From Taeniopygia guttata (lineage: Eukaryota; Chordata; Aves; Passeriformes; Estrildidae), in assembly GCF_048771995.1 (NCBI RefSeq), contig NC_133024.1, positions 67,001 to 131,000 on the forward strand: a stretch of DNA of 64,000 bases, written 5' to 3'. Below, piece by piece: positions 1 to 11,753 of this stretch. Each line of letters opens with the position of its first letter. Position 1 is the first letter of the stretch. The notes beneath the pieces were generated by a model that saw nothing but the letters and a program-made list of their open reading frames with translations, had not been told where the DNA came from and searched no databases. The position numbers and the translations under genes were made by a program.

Positions 1-2167
1 ATGTTCGAATTTCTTGCAATCAGCAGCCGGCTCAGAGCCATAGGGCCCTGAGCAGAAACATCGGCTGTTTTCCCTGGGAAAGAAAACGCACAAGTCCAGG
101 TTCCTGATGTCAGTTTGTAGGGCTCCTCTGGGACTGTCAGGGCAGCACAAGTATGAGGTGGAGGCAGCTTCTGTATGGGGCCCATCCTTCGATGTTCGGA
201 TTTTTTGCAATCAGCTGCCTGCTCAGGGCAACAGGGCCCTGAGCACAAACATCGGCTGTTTTCCCTGGGAAAGAAAACTCACCAGTCCAGGTTCCTGATG
301 TCAGTTTGTAGGGCTCGTCTGGGACTGTCAGGGCAGCACAAGTATGACGTGGAGGCAGCTCCTGTATGGGAATTATCCTTCGATGTTCAGAGTTTTTGCA
401 GTCATCTGCCGGCTCAGAGCCTCATGACCCAGAGCTGAAACATCGGCTGTTTTCCCTGGGAAAGAAAACTCACCAGTCCAGGTTTTAGAAGTCAGTTTGT
501 AGGGCTCCTCTGGGACTGTCAGGGCAGCACAAGTATGAGGTGGAGGCAGCTTCTGTATGGGGCCCTTCCTTCGATGTTTGGATTTTTTGCAATCAGCTGC
601 CTGCTCAGGGCCACAGGACCCTGAGCAGAAACATCGGCTGTTTTCCCTGGGAAAGAAAACTCACCAGTCCAGGTTCCTGATGTTAGTTTGTAGGGCTCCT
701 TTGGGACTGTCAGGGCAGCACAAGTATGAGGTTGGGGCAGCTCCAGTCTGGGACTTATCCTTCGATGTTCGAATTTCTTGCAATCAGCAGCCGGCTCAGA
801 GCCACAGGGCCCTGAGCACAAACATCGGCTGTTTTCCCTGGGAAAGAAAACTCACCAGTCCAGGTTCCTGATGTCAGTTTGTAGGGCTCCTCTGGGACTG
901 TCATGGCAGCACAAGTATGAAGTGGAGGCAGCTCCTGTATGGGAATTATCCTTCGATGTTCGGATTTTTTGCAGTCAGTTGCCGGCTCAGAGCCACAGGG
1001 CCCTGAGCACAAACATCACCTGTTTTCCCTGGGAAAGGAAACTCACCAGTCCAGGTGCCTCATGTCAGTTTGTAGGGCTCCTCTGGGACTGTCAGGGCAG
1101 CACAAGTATGAGGTGGGGGCAGCTTTTGTATGGGGCCCATCCTTCGAAGTTCCGATTTTTTGCAATCAGCTGCCTGCTCAGGGCCACAGGACCCTGAGCA
1201 GAAACATCGGCTGTTTTCCCTGGGAAAGAAAACTCACCAGTCCAGGTTCCTGATGTCAGTTTGTAGGGCTCCCATGGGACTGTCAGGGCAGCACAAGTAT
1301 GAGGTGGAGGCAGCTTCTGTATGGGGCCCATCCTTCGATGTTTGGATTTTTGCAATCAGCTGCCTGCTCAGGGCCACAGGACCAAGACCAGAAACATCGG
1401 CTGTTTTCCCTGGGACAGAACACTCACCAGTCCACGTTCCTGATGTCAGTTTGTAGTGCTCCTCTGGGACTGTCAGAGCAGCACAAGTATAAGGTGGTGG
1501 CAGATTCTCTATGAGGTCCATCCTTCGATATTCGGAATTTTTGCAACCAGCTGCCGGCTCAGCGCCACAGGGCCCTGAGCACAAACATCACCTGTTTTCC
1601 CTGGGAAAGAAAACTCACCAGTCCAGGTTCCTGATGTCAGTTTGTAGGGCTCCTCTGGGACTGTCAGGGCAGCACAAGTATAAGGTGGTGGCAGATTCTC
1701 TATGGGGCCCATCGTTCGATATTCAGAATTTTTGCAGGCAGCTCCCTGCTAAGGGGCACAGGGCCCTGGGCAAAAACATTGGTTGTTTTCCTGGGAATGA
1801 AAACTCACCAGTCCAGGTTCCTGATGTCAGTTTGTAGGGCTCCCATGGGACTGTCAGGGCAGCACAAATATGAGGTGGAGGCAGCTTCTGTATTGAGCCC
1901 AGCCCTCGATATTCGGATTTTTTGCAATCAGCAGCCGGCTCTGAGCCACAGGGCCCTGAGCACAAACATCGGCTGTTTTCCCTGGGAAAGAAAACTCACC
2001 AGTCCAGGTTCCTGATGTCAGTTTGTAGGGCTCCCCTGGGACTGTCAGGGCAGCACAAGTATGAGGTGGAGGCAGCTTCTGTATGGGGCCCATCCTTCGA
2101 TGTTTGGATTTTTTGCAATCAGCTGCCTGCTCAGGGCCACAGGACCCTGAGCAGAAACATCGGCTGT

Positions 2168-2180
2168 TTTCCCTGGGAAA
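2168..2180. other. Second palindrome in the monomer (TTTCCC-T-GGGAAA)
   Basis: TTTCCCTGGGAAA is a perfect 6-bp inverted repeat around one base. It is present in nearly all 191-bp monomers and lies about 45 bp after the TGCTCAGGG stem. The 190-bp subtype loses one C here, and a few monomers read CCCTGGGACAG, so the palindrome is subtype-dependent. Confidence 0.7.
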
Positions 2181-2509
2181 GAAAACTCACCAGTCCAGGT
2201 TCCTGATGTCAGTTTGTAGGGTTCCTCTGGGACTGTCAGGGCAGCACAAGTATGAGGTGGAGGCAGCTCCTGTATGGGAATTATCCTTCGATGTTCAGAG
2301 TTTTTGCAGTCATCTGCCGGCTCAGAGCCTCATGACCCAGAGCTGAAACATCGGCTGTTTTCCCTGGGAAAGAAAACTCACCAGTCCAGGTTCCTGATGT
2401 CAGTTTGTAGGGCTCCTCTGGGACTGTCAGGGCAGCACAAGTATGAGGTGGAGGCAGCTTCTGTATGGGGCCCATCCTTCGATGTTTGGATTTTTTGCAA
2501 TCAGCTGCC

Positions 2510-2535
2510 TGCTCAGGGCCACAGGACCCTGAGCA
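2510..2535. other. Dyad symmetry in the satellite monomer
   Basis: TGCTCAGGG (2510-2518) is the exact reverse complement of CCCTGAGCA (2527-2535), with an 8-nt loop between them. The same 9-bp stem recurs in most monomers. Some monomers have GGGCCCTGAG on the right arm, giving a stem of CTCAGGGCC with GGCCCTGAG. It could extrude as a hairpin or cruciform; no function is shown by the sequence. Confidence 0.8.
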
Positions 2536-4008
2536 GAAACATCGGCTGTTTTCCCTGGGACAGAAAACTCACCAGTCCAGGTTCCTGATGTCAGTTTGTA
2601 GGGCTCCTCTGGGACTGTCGGGGCAGCACAAGTATGAGGTGGAGGCAGCTTCTGTCTGGGGCCCATCCTTCGATGTTCGGATTTTTTGCAATCAGCTGCC
2701 TGCTCAGGGCCACAGGACCCTGAGCAGAAACATCGGCTGTTTTCCCTGGGAAAGAAAACTCACCAGTCCAGGTTCCTGATGTCAGTTTCTAGGGCTCCTC
2801 TGGGACTGTCAGGGCAGCACAAGTATGAGGTCGGGGCATCTCCTGTATGGGAATTATCCTTCGATGTTCAGAGTTTTTGCAGTCATCTGCCGGCTCAGAG
2901 CCTCATGACCCAGAGCTGAAACATCGGCTGTTTTCCCTGGGAAAGAAAACTCACCAGTCCAGGTTCCAGATGTCAGTTTGTAGGGCTCCTCTGGGACTGT
3001 CAGGGCAGCACAAGTATGAGGTGGAGGCAGCTTCTGTATGGGGCCCATCCTTCGATGTTTGGATTTTTTGCAATCAGCTGCCTGCTCAGGGCCACAGGAC
3101 CCTGAGCAGAAACATCGGCTGTTTTCCCTGGGAAAGAAAACTCACCAGTCCAGGTTCCTGATGTCAGTTTGTAGGGCTCCTCTGGGATTGTCGGGGCGGC
3201 ACAAGTATGAGGTGGAGGCAGCTTCTGTCTGGGGCCCATCCTTCGATGTTCGGATTTTTTGCAATCAGCTGCCTGCTCAGGGCCACAGGACCCTGAGCAG
3301 AAACATCGGCTGTTTTCCCTGGGAAAGAAAACTCACCAGTCCAGGTTCCAGATGTCAGTTTGTAGGGCTCCTCTGGGACTGTCAGGGCAGCACAAGTATG
3401 AGGTGGAGGAAGCTTCTGTATGGGGCTCATCCTTCAATGTTCGGATTTCTTGCAATCAGCTGCCTGCTCAGGGCAACAGGGCCCTGAGCACAAACATCGG
3501 CTCTTTTCCCTGGGAAAGAAAACTCACCAGTCCAGGTTCCTGATGTCAGTTTGTAGGGCTCCTCTGGGACTGTCAGGGCAGCACAAGTATGAGGTGGAGG
3601 AAGCTTCTGTATGGGGCTCATCCTTCAATGTTTGGATTTTTTGCAATCAGCTGCCTGCTCAGGGCCAGAGGACCGAGTCCAGAAACATCGGCTGTTTTCC
3701 CTGGGAGAGAACACTCACCAGTCCAGGTTCCTGATGTCAGTTTGTAGGGCTCCTCAGGGACTGTCAGGGCAGCAGAAGTATAAGGTGGTGGCAGATTCTC
3801 TATGGGGCCCATCCTTCGATATTCAGAATTTTTGCAGGCAGCTCCCCGCTAAGGGGCACAGGGCCCTGGGCAAAAACATTGGTTGTTTTCCTGGGAATGA
3901 AAACTCACCAGTCCAGGTTCCTGATGTCAGTTTGTAGGGCTCCCATGGGACTGTCAGGGCAGCACAAGTATGAGGTTGGGGCAGCTCAAGTCTGGGACTT
4001 ATCGTTCG

Positions 4009-6848
4009 ATGTTCGAATTTCTTGCAATCAGCAGCCGGCTCAGAGCCATAGGGCCCTGAGCAGAAACATCGGCTGTTTTCCCTGGGAAAGAAAACGCACA
4101 AGTCCAGGTTCCTGATGTCAGTTTGTAGGGCTCCTCTGGGACTGTCAGGGCAGCACAAGTATGAGGTGGAGGCAGCTTCTGTATGGGGCCCATCCTTCGA
4201 TGTTCGGATTTTTTGCAATCAGCTGCCTGCTCAGGGCAACAGGGCCCTGAGCACAAACATCGGCTGTTTTCCCTGGGAAAGAAAACTCACCAGTCCAGGT
4301 TCCTGATGTCAGTTTGTAGGGCTCGTCTGGGACTGTCAGGGCAGCACAAGTATGACGTGGAGGCAGCTCCTGTATGGGAATTATCCTTCGATGTTCAGAG
4401 TTTTTGCAGTCATCTGCCGGCTCAGAGCCTCATGACCCAGAGCTGAAACATCGGCTGTTTTCCCTGGGAAAGAAAACTCACCAGTCCAGGTTTTAGAAGT
4501 CAGTTTGTAGGGCTCCTCTGGGACTGTCAGGGCAGCACAAGTATGAGGTGGAGGCAGCTTCTGTATGGGGCCCTTCCTTCGATGTTTGGATTTTTTGCAA
4601 TCAGCTGCCTGCTCAGGGCCACAGGACCCTGAGCAGAAACATCGGCTGTTTTCCCTGGGAAAGAAAACTCACCAGTCCAGGTTCCTGATGTTAGTTTGTA
4701 GGGCTCCTTTGGGACTGTCAGGGCAGCACAAGTATGAGGTTGGGGCAGCTCCAGTCTGGGACTTATCCTTCGATGTTCGAATTTCTTGCAATCAGCAGCC
4801 GGCTCAGAGCCACAGGGCCCTGAGCACAAACATCGGCTGTTTTCCCTGGGAAAGAAAACTCACCAGTCCAGGTTCCTGATGTCAGTTTGTAGGGCTCCTC
4901 TGGGACTGTCATGGCAGCACAAGTATGAAGTGGAGGCAGCTCCTGTATGGGAATTATCCTTCGATGTTCGGATTTTTTGCAGTCAGTTGCCGGCTCAGAG
5001 CCACAGGGCCCTGAGCACAAACATCACCTGTTTTCCCTGGGAAAGGAAACTCACCAGTCCAGGTGCCTCATGTCAGTTTGTAGGGCTCCTCTGGGACTGT
5101 CAGGGCAGCACAAGTATGAGGTGGGGGCAGCTTTTGTATGGGGCCCATCCTTCGAAGTTCCGATTTTTTGCAATCAGCTGCCTGCTCAGGGCCACAGGAC
5201 CCTGAGCAGAAACATCGGCTGTTTTCCCTGGGAAAGAAAACTCACCAGTCCAGGTTCCTGATGTCAGTTTGTAGGGCTCCCATGGGACTGTCAGGGCAGC
5301 ACAAGTATGAGGTGGAGGCAGCTTCTGTATGGGGCCCATCCTTCGATGTTTGGATTTTTTGCAATCAGCTGCCTGCTCAGGGCCACAGGACCAAGACCAG
5401 AAACATCGGCTGTTTTCCCTGGGACAGAACACTCACCAGTCCACGTTCCTGATGTCAGTTTGTAGTGCTCCTCTGGGACTGTCAGAGCAGCACAAGTATA
5501 AGGTGGTGGCAGATTCTCTATGAGGTCCATCCTTCGATATTCGGAATTTTTGCAACCAGCTGCCGGCTCAGCGCCACAGGGCCCTGAGCACAAACATCAC
5601 CTGTTTTCCCTGGGAAAGAAAACTCACCAGTCCAGGTTCCTGATGTCAGTTTGTAGGGCTCCTCTGGGACTGTCAGGGCAGCACAAGTATAAGGTGGTGG
5701 CAGATTCTCTATGGGGCCCATCGTTCGATATTCAGAATTTTTGCAGGCAGCTCCCTGCTAAGGGGCACAGGGCCCTGGGCAAAAACATTGGTTGTTTTCC
5801 TGGGAATGAAAACTCACCAGTCCAGGTTCCTGATGTCAGTTTGTAGGGCTCCCATGGGACTGTCAGGGCAGCACAAATATGAGGTGGAGGCAGCTTCTGT
5901 ATTGAGCCCAGCCCTCGATATTCGGATTTTTTGCAATCAGCAGCCGGCTCTGAGCCACAGGGCCCTGAGCACAAACATCGGCTGTTTTCCCTGGGAAAGA
6001 AAACTCACCAGTCCAGGTTCCTGATGTCAGTTTGTAGGGCTCCCCTGGGACTGTCAGGGCAGCACAAGTATGAGGTGGAGGCAGCTTCTGTATGGGGCCC
6101 ATCCTTCGATGTTTGGATTTTTTGCAATCAGCTGCCTGCTCAGGGCCACAGGACCCTGAGCAGAAACATCGGCTGTTTTCCCTGGGAAAGAAAACTCACC
6201 AGTCCAGGTTCCTGATGTCAGTTTGTAGGGTTCCTCTGGGACTGTCAGGGCAGCACAAGTATGAGGTGGAGGCAGCTCCTGTATGGGAATTATCCTTCGA
6301 TGTTCAGAGTTTTTGCAGTCATCTGCCGGCTCAGAGCCTCATGACCCAGAGCTGAAACATCGGCTGTTTTCCCTGGGAAAGAAAACTCACCAGTCCAGGT
6401 TCCTGATGTCAGTTTGTAGGGCTCCTCTGGGACTGTCAGGGCAGCACAAGTATGAGGTGGAGGCAGCTTCTGTATGGGGCCCATCCTTCGATGTTTGGAT
6501 TTTTTGCAATCAGCTGCCTGCTCAGGGCCACAGGACCCTGAGCAGAAACATCGGCTGTTTTCCCTGGGACAGAAAACTCACCAGTCCAGGTTCCTGATGT
6601 CAGTTTGTAGGGCTCCTCTGGGACTGTCGGGGCAGCACAAGTATGAGGTGGAGGCAGCTTCTGTCTGGGGCCCATCCTTCGATGTTCGGATTTTTTGCAA
6701 TCAGCTGCCTGCTCAGGGCCACAGGACCCTGAGCAGAAACATCGGCTGTTTTCCCTGGGAAAGAAAACTCACCAGTCCAGGTTCCTGATGTCAGTTTCTA
6801 GGGCTCCTCTGGGACTGTCAGGGCAGCACAAGTATGAGGTCGGGGCAG
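4009..6848. repeat. Higher-order block: second copy of 1-2840
   Basis: Monomer variants at 1-2840 recur in the same order at an offset of 4008, then 4009 bp after one T is lost from a T-run near 1346. This corresponds to about 21 monomers. The order stops matching near 2840/6848. It is a block duplication inside the satellite, more recent than divergence between neighbouring monomers. Confidence 0.88.
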
Positions 6849-9078
6849 CTCCTGTATGGGAATTATCCTTCGATGTTCGGAGTTTTTGCAGTCAGCAGCC
6901 GGCTCAGAGCCACAGGGCCGTGAGCACAAACATCGGCTGTTTTCCCTGGGAAAGAAAACTCACCAGTCCAGGTTCCTGATGTCAGTTTGTAGGGCTTCTC
7001 TGGGACTGTCAGGGCAGCACAAGTATGAGGTGGAGGCAGATTCTCTATGGGGCCCATCCTTCGATATTCGGAATTTTTGCAGGCAGCTCCCCGCTAAGGG
7101 GCACAGGGCCCTGGGCAAAAACATTGGTTGTTTTCCTGGGAAAGAAAACTCACCAGTCCAGGTTCCTGATGTCAGTTTGTAGGGCTCCCATGGGACTGTC
7201 AGGGCAGCACAAGTATGAGGTGGGGGCAGCTCCGGTCTGGGACTTATCCTTCGTTGTTCGGATTTTTTGCAGTCAGTTGCCGGCTCAGAGCCACAGGGCC
7301 CTGAGCACAAACATCGGCTGTTTTCCCTGGGAAAGAAAACTCACCAGTCCAGGTTCCTGATGTCAGTTTGTAGGGCTCCTCTGGGACTGTCAGGGCAGCA
7401 CAAGTATGAGGTGGAGGCAGCTTCTGTATGGGGCCCATCCTTCGATGTTTGGATTTTTTGCAATCAGCTGCCTGCTCAGGGCCACAGGACCCTGAGCAGA
7501 AACATCGGCTGTTTTCCCTGGGAAAGAAAACTCACCAGTCCAGGTTCCTGATGTCAGTTTGTAGGGCTCGTCTGGGACTGTCAGGGCAGCACAAGTATGA
7601 GGTGGAGGCAGCTCCTGTATGGGAATTATCCTTCGATGTTCAGAGTTTTTGCAGTCATCTGCCGGCTCAGAGCCTCATGACCCAGAGCTGAAACATCGGC
7701 TGTTTTCCCTGGGAAAGAAAACTCACCAGTCCAGGTTCCAGATGTCAGTTTGTAGGGCTCCTCTGGGACTGTCAGGGCAGCACAAGTATGAGGTGGAGGC
7801 AGCTTCTGTATGGGGCCCTTCCTTCGATGTTTGGATTTTTTGCAATCAGCTGCCTGCTCAGGGCCACAGGACCCTGAGCAGAAACATCGGCTGTTTTCCC
7901 TGGGAAAGAAAACTCACCAGTCCAGGTTCCTGATGTCAGTTTGCAGGGCTCCTCTGGGACTGTCGGGGCAGCACAAGTATGAGGTGGAGGCAGCTTCTGT
8001 CTGGGGCCCATCCTTCGATGTTCGGATTTTTTGCAATCACCTGCCTGCTCAGGGCCACAGGACCCTGAGCAGAAACATCGGCTGTTTTCCCTGGGAAAGA
8101 AAACTCACCAGTCCAGGTTCCTGATGTCAGTTTCTAGGGCTCCTCTGGGACTGTCAGGGCAGCACAAGTATGAAGTGGAGGCAGCTTCTGTATGGGGCCC
8201 ATCCTTCGATGTTCGGATTTTTTCAATCAGCTGCCTGCTCAGGGCCACAGGACCCTGTGCAGAAACATCGGCTGTTTTCCCTGGGAAAGAAAACTCACCA
8301 GTCCAGGCTCCCGATGTTAGTTTGTAGGGCTCCTTTGGGACTGTCAGGGCAGCACAAGTATGAGGTTGGGGCAGCTCCAGTCTGGGACTTATCCTTCGAT
8401 GTTCGAATTTCTTGCAATCAGCAGCCGGCTCAGAGCCACAGGGCCCTGAGCAGAAACATCGGCTGTTTTCCCTGGGAAAGAAAACGCACAAGTCCAGGTT
8501 CCTGATGTCAGTTTGTAGGGCTCCTGTGGGACTGTCAGGGCAGCACAAGTATGAAGTGGAGGCAGCTTCTGTATGGGACTTATCCTTCGATGTTCGGATT
8601 TTTTGCAGTCAGGTGCCGGCTCAGAGCCTCATGACCCAGAGCTGAAACATCTGCTGTTTTCCCTGGGAAAGAAAACTCACCAGTCCAGGTTCCAGATGTC
8701 AGTTTATAGGGCTCCTCTGGGACTGTCAGGGCAGCACAAGTATGAGGTGGAGGCAGCTTCTGTATGAGGCCCATCCTTCGATGTTTGGATTTTTTGCAAT
8801 CACCTGCCTGCTCAGGGCCACAGGACCGTGATCAGAAACATCGGCTGTTTTCCCTGGGAAAGAAAACTCACCAGTCCAGGTTCCAGAAGTCAGTTTGTAG
8901 GGCTCCTCTGGGACTGTCAGGGCAGCACAAGTATGAGGTGGAGGCAGCTTCTGTATGGGGCCCTTCCTTCGATGTTTGGATTTTTTGCAATCAGCTGCCT
9001 GCTCAGGGCCACAGGACCCTGAGCAGAAACATCGGCTGTTTTCCCTGGGAAAGAAAACTCACCAGTCCAGGTTCCTGA

Positions 9079-9529
9079 TGTTAGTTTGTAGGGCTCCTTT
9101 GGGACTGTCAGGGCAGCACAAGTATGAGGTTGGGGCAGCTCCAGTCTGGGACTTATCCTTCGATGTTCGAATTTCTTGCAATCAGCAGCCGGCTCAGAGC
9201 CACAGGGCCCTGAGCAGAAACATCGGCTGTTTTCCCTGGGAAAGAAAACGCACAAGTCCAGGTTCCTGATGTCAGTTTGTAGGGCTCCTCTGGGACTGTC
9301 AGGGCAGCACAAGTATGAAGTGGAGGCAGCTTCTGTATGGGACTTATCCTTCGATGTTCGGATTTTTTGCAGTCAGGTGCCGGCTCAGAGCCTCATGACC
9401 CAGAGCTGAAACATCTGCTGTTTTCCCTGGGAAAGAAAACTCACCAGTCCAGGTTCCAGATGTCAGTTTATAGGGCTCCTCTGGGACTGTCAGGGCAGCA
9501 CAAGTATGAGGTGGAGGCAGCTTCTGTAT
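9079..9529. repeat. Short local satellite duplication (4 monomers offset)
   Basis: The subtype order at 8315-8765 is repeated 764 bp later, which is exactly 4 x 191. The pair shares the rare segments GCAGTCAGGTGCC and AACATCTGCTG. Similar local duplications occur at a 573-bp offset (2274-2588 and 2847-3161) and at 1717 bp (11,797-12,132 and 13,514-13,849). Confidence 0.8.
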
Positions 9530-9725
9530 GGGGCCCATCCTTCGATGTTTGGATTTTTTGCAATCAGCTGCCTGCTCAGGGCCACAGGACCGTGATCAGA
9601 AACATCGGCTGTTTTCCCTGGGAAAGAAAACTCACCAGTCCAGGTTCCTGATGTCAGTTTGTAGGGCTTCTCTGGGACTGTCAGGGCAGCACAAGTATGA
9701 GGTGGAGGCAGCTCCGGTCTGGAAC

Positions 9726-11753
9726 TTATCCTTCGATGTTTGGATTTCCTGCAATCAGCAGCCGGCTCAGAGCCACAGGGCCCTGAGCACAAACATCGGC
9801 TGTTTTCCCTGGGAAAGAAAACTCACCAGTCCAGGTTCCTGATGTCAGTTTGTAGGGCTCCTCTGGGACTGTCATGGCAGCACAAGTATGAAGTGGAGGC
9901 AGCTCCTGTATGGGAATTATCCTTCGATGTTCGGATTTTTTGCAGTCAGTTGCCGGCTCAGAGCCACAGGGCCCTGAGCACAAACATCACCTGTTTTCCC
10001 TGGGAAAGGAAACTCACCAGTCCAGGTTCCTCATGTCAGTTTGTAGGGCTCCTCTGGGACTGTCAGGGCAGCACAAGTATGAGGTGGGGGCAGCTTTTGT
10101 ATGGGGCCCATCCTTCGAAGTTCCGATTTTTTGCAATCAGCTGCCTGCTCAGGGCCACAGGACCCTGAGCAGAAACATCGGCTGTTTTCCCTGGGAAAGA
10201 AAACTCACCAGTCCAGGTTCCTGATGTCAGTTTGTAGGGCTCCCATGGGACTGTCAGGGCAGCACAAGTATGAGGTGGAGGCAGCTTCTGTATGGGGCCC
10301 ATCCTTCGATGTTTGGATTTTTTGCAATCAGCTGCCTGCTCAGGGCCACAGGACCAAGACCAGAAACATCGGCTGTTTTCCCTGGGACAGAACACTCACC
10401 AGTCCACGTTCCTGATGTCAGTTTGTAGTGCTCCTCTGGGACTGTCAGAGCAGCACAAGTATAAGGTGGTGGCAGATTCTCTATGAGGTCCATCCTTCGA
10501 TATTCGGAATTTTTGCAACCAGCTGCCGGCTCAGCGCCACAGGGCCCTGAGCACAAACATCACCTGTTTTCCCTGGGAAAGAAAACTCACCAGTCCAGGT
10601 TCCTGATGTCAGTTTGTAGGGCTCCTCTGGGACTGTCAGGGCAGCACAAGTATAAGGTGGTGGCAGATTCTCTATGGGGCCCATCGTTCGATATTCAGAA
10701 TTTTTGCAGGCAGCTCCCTGCTAAGGGGCACAGGGCCCTGGGCAAAAACATTGGTTGTTTTCCTGGGAATGAAAACTCACCAGTCCAGGTTCCTGATGTC
10801 AGTTTGTAGGGCTCCCATGGGACTGTCAGGGCAGCACAAATATGAGGTGGAGGCAGCTTCTGTATTGAGCCCAGCCCTCGATATTCGGATTTTTTGCAAT
10901 CAGCAGCCGGCTCTGAGCCACAGGACCCTGAGCACAAACATCGGCTGTTTTCCCTGGGAAAGAAAACTCACCAGTCCAGGTTCCTGATGTCAGTTTGTAG
11001 GGCTCCCCTGGGACTGTCAGGGCAGCACAAGTATGAGGTGGAGGCAGCTTCTGTATGGGGCCCATCCTTCGATGTTTGGATTTTTTGCAATCAGCTGCCT
11101 GCTCAGGGCCACAGGACCCTGAGCAGAAACATCGGCTGTTTTCCCTGGGAAAGAAAACTCACCAGTCCAGGTTCCTGATGTCAGTTTGTAGGGCTCGTCT
11201 GGGACTGTCAGGGCAGCACAAGTATGAGGTGGAGGCAGCTCCTGTATGGGAATTATCCTTCGATGTTCAGAGTTTTTGCAGTCATCTGCCAGCTCAGAGC
11301 CTCATGACCCAGAGCTGAAACATCGGCTGTTTTCCCTGGGAAAGAAAACTCACCAGTCCAGGTTCCTGATGTCAGTTTGTAGGGCTCCTCTGGGACTGTC
11401 AGGGCAGCACAAGTATGAGGTGGAGGCAGCTTCTGTATGGGGCCCATCCTTCGATGTTTGGATTTTTTGCAATCAGCTGCCTGCTCAGGGCCACAGGACC
11501 CTGAGCAGAAACATCGGCTGTTTTCCCTGGGACAGAAAACTCACCAGTCCAGGTTCCTGATGTCAGTTTGTAGGGCTCCTCTGGGACTGTCGGGGCAGCA
11601 CAAGTATGAGGTGGAGGCAGCTTCTGTCTGGGGCCCATCCTTCGATGTTCGGATTTTTTGCAATCAGCTGCCTGCTCAGGGCCACAGGACCCTGAGCAGA
11701 AACATCGGCTGTTTTCCCTGGGAAAGAAAACTCACCAGTCCAGGTTCCTGATG
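9726..11753. repeat. Higher-order block: copy of 4763-6790
   Basis: The same run of diagnostic monomer variants recurs at an offset of 4963 bp (26 monomers minus 3 bp). It includes the monomer with CTGTCATGGCAGC in place of CTGTCAGGGCAGC, and the run of 190-bp subtypes. It overlaps the source of the 1-2840 / 4009-6848 pair, so this segment exists in at least three copies. Confidence 0.85.

Noticed and set aside
2080-2110. CENP-B box around TTCGATGTTCGG
   Set aside because: It does not fit TTCGNNNNANNCGGG: the required A and the CGGG are missing.
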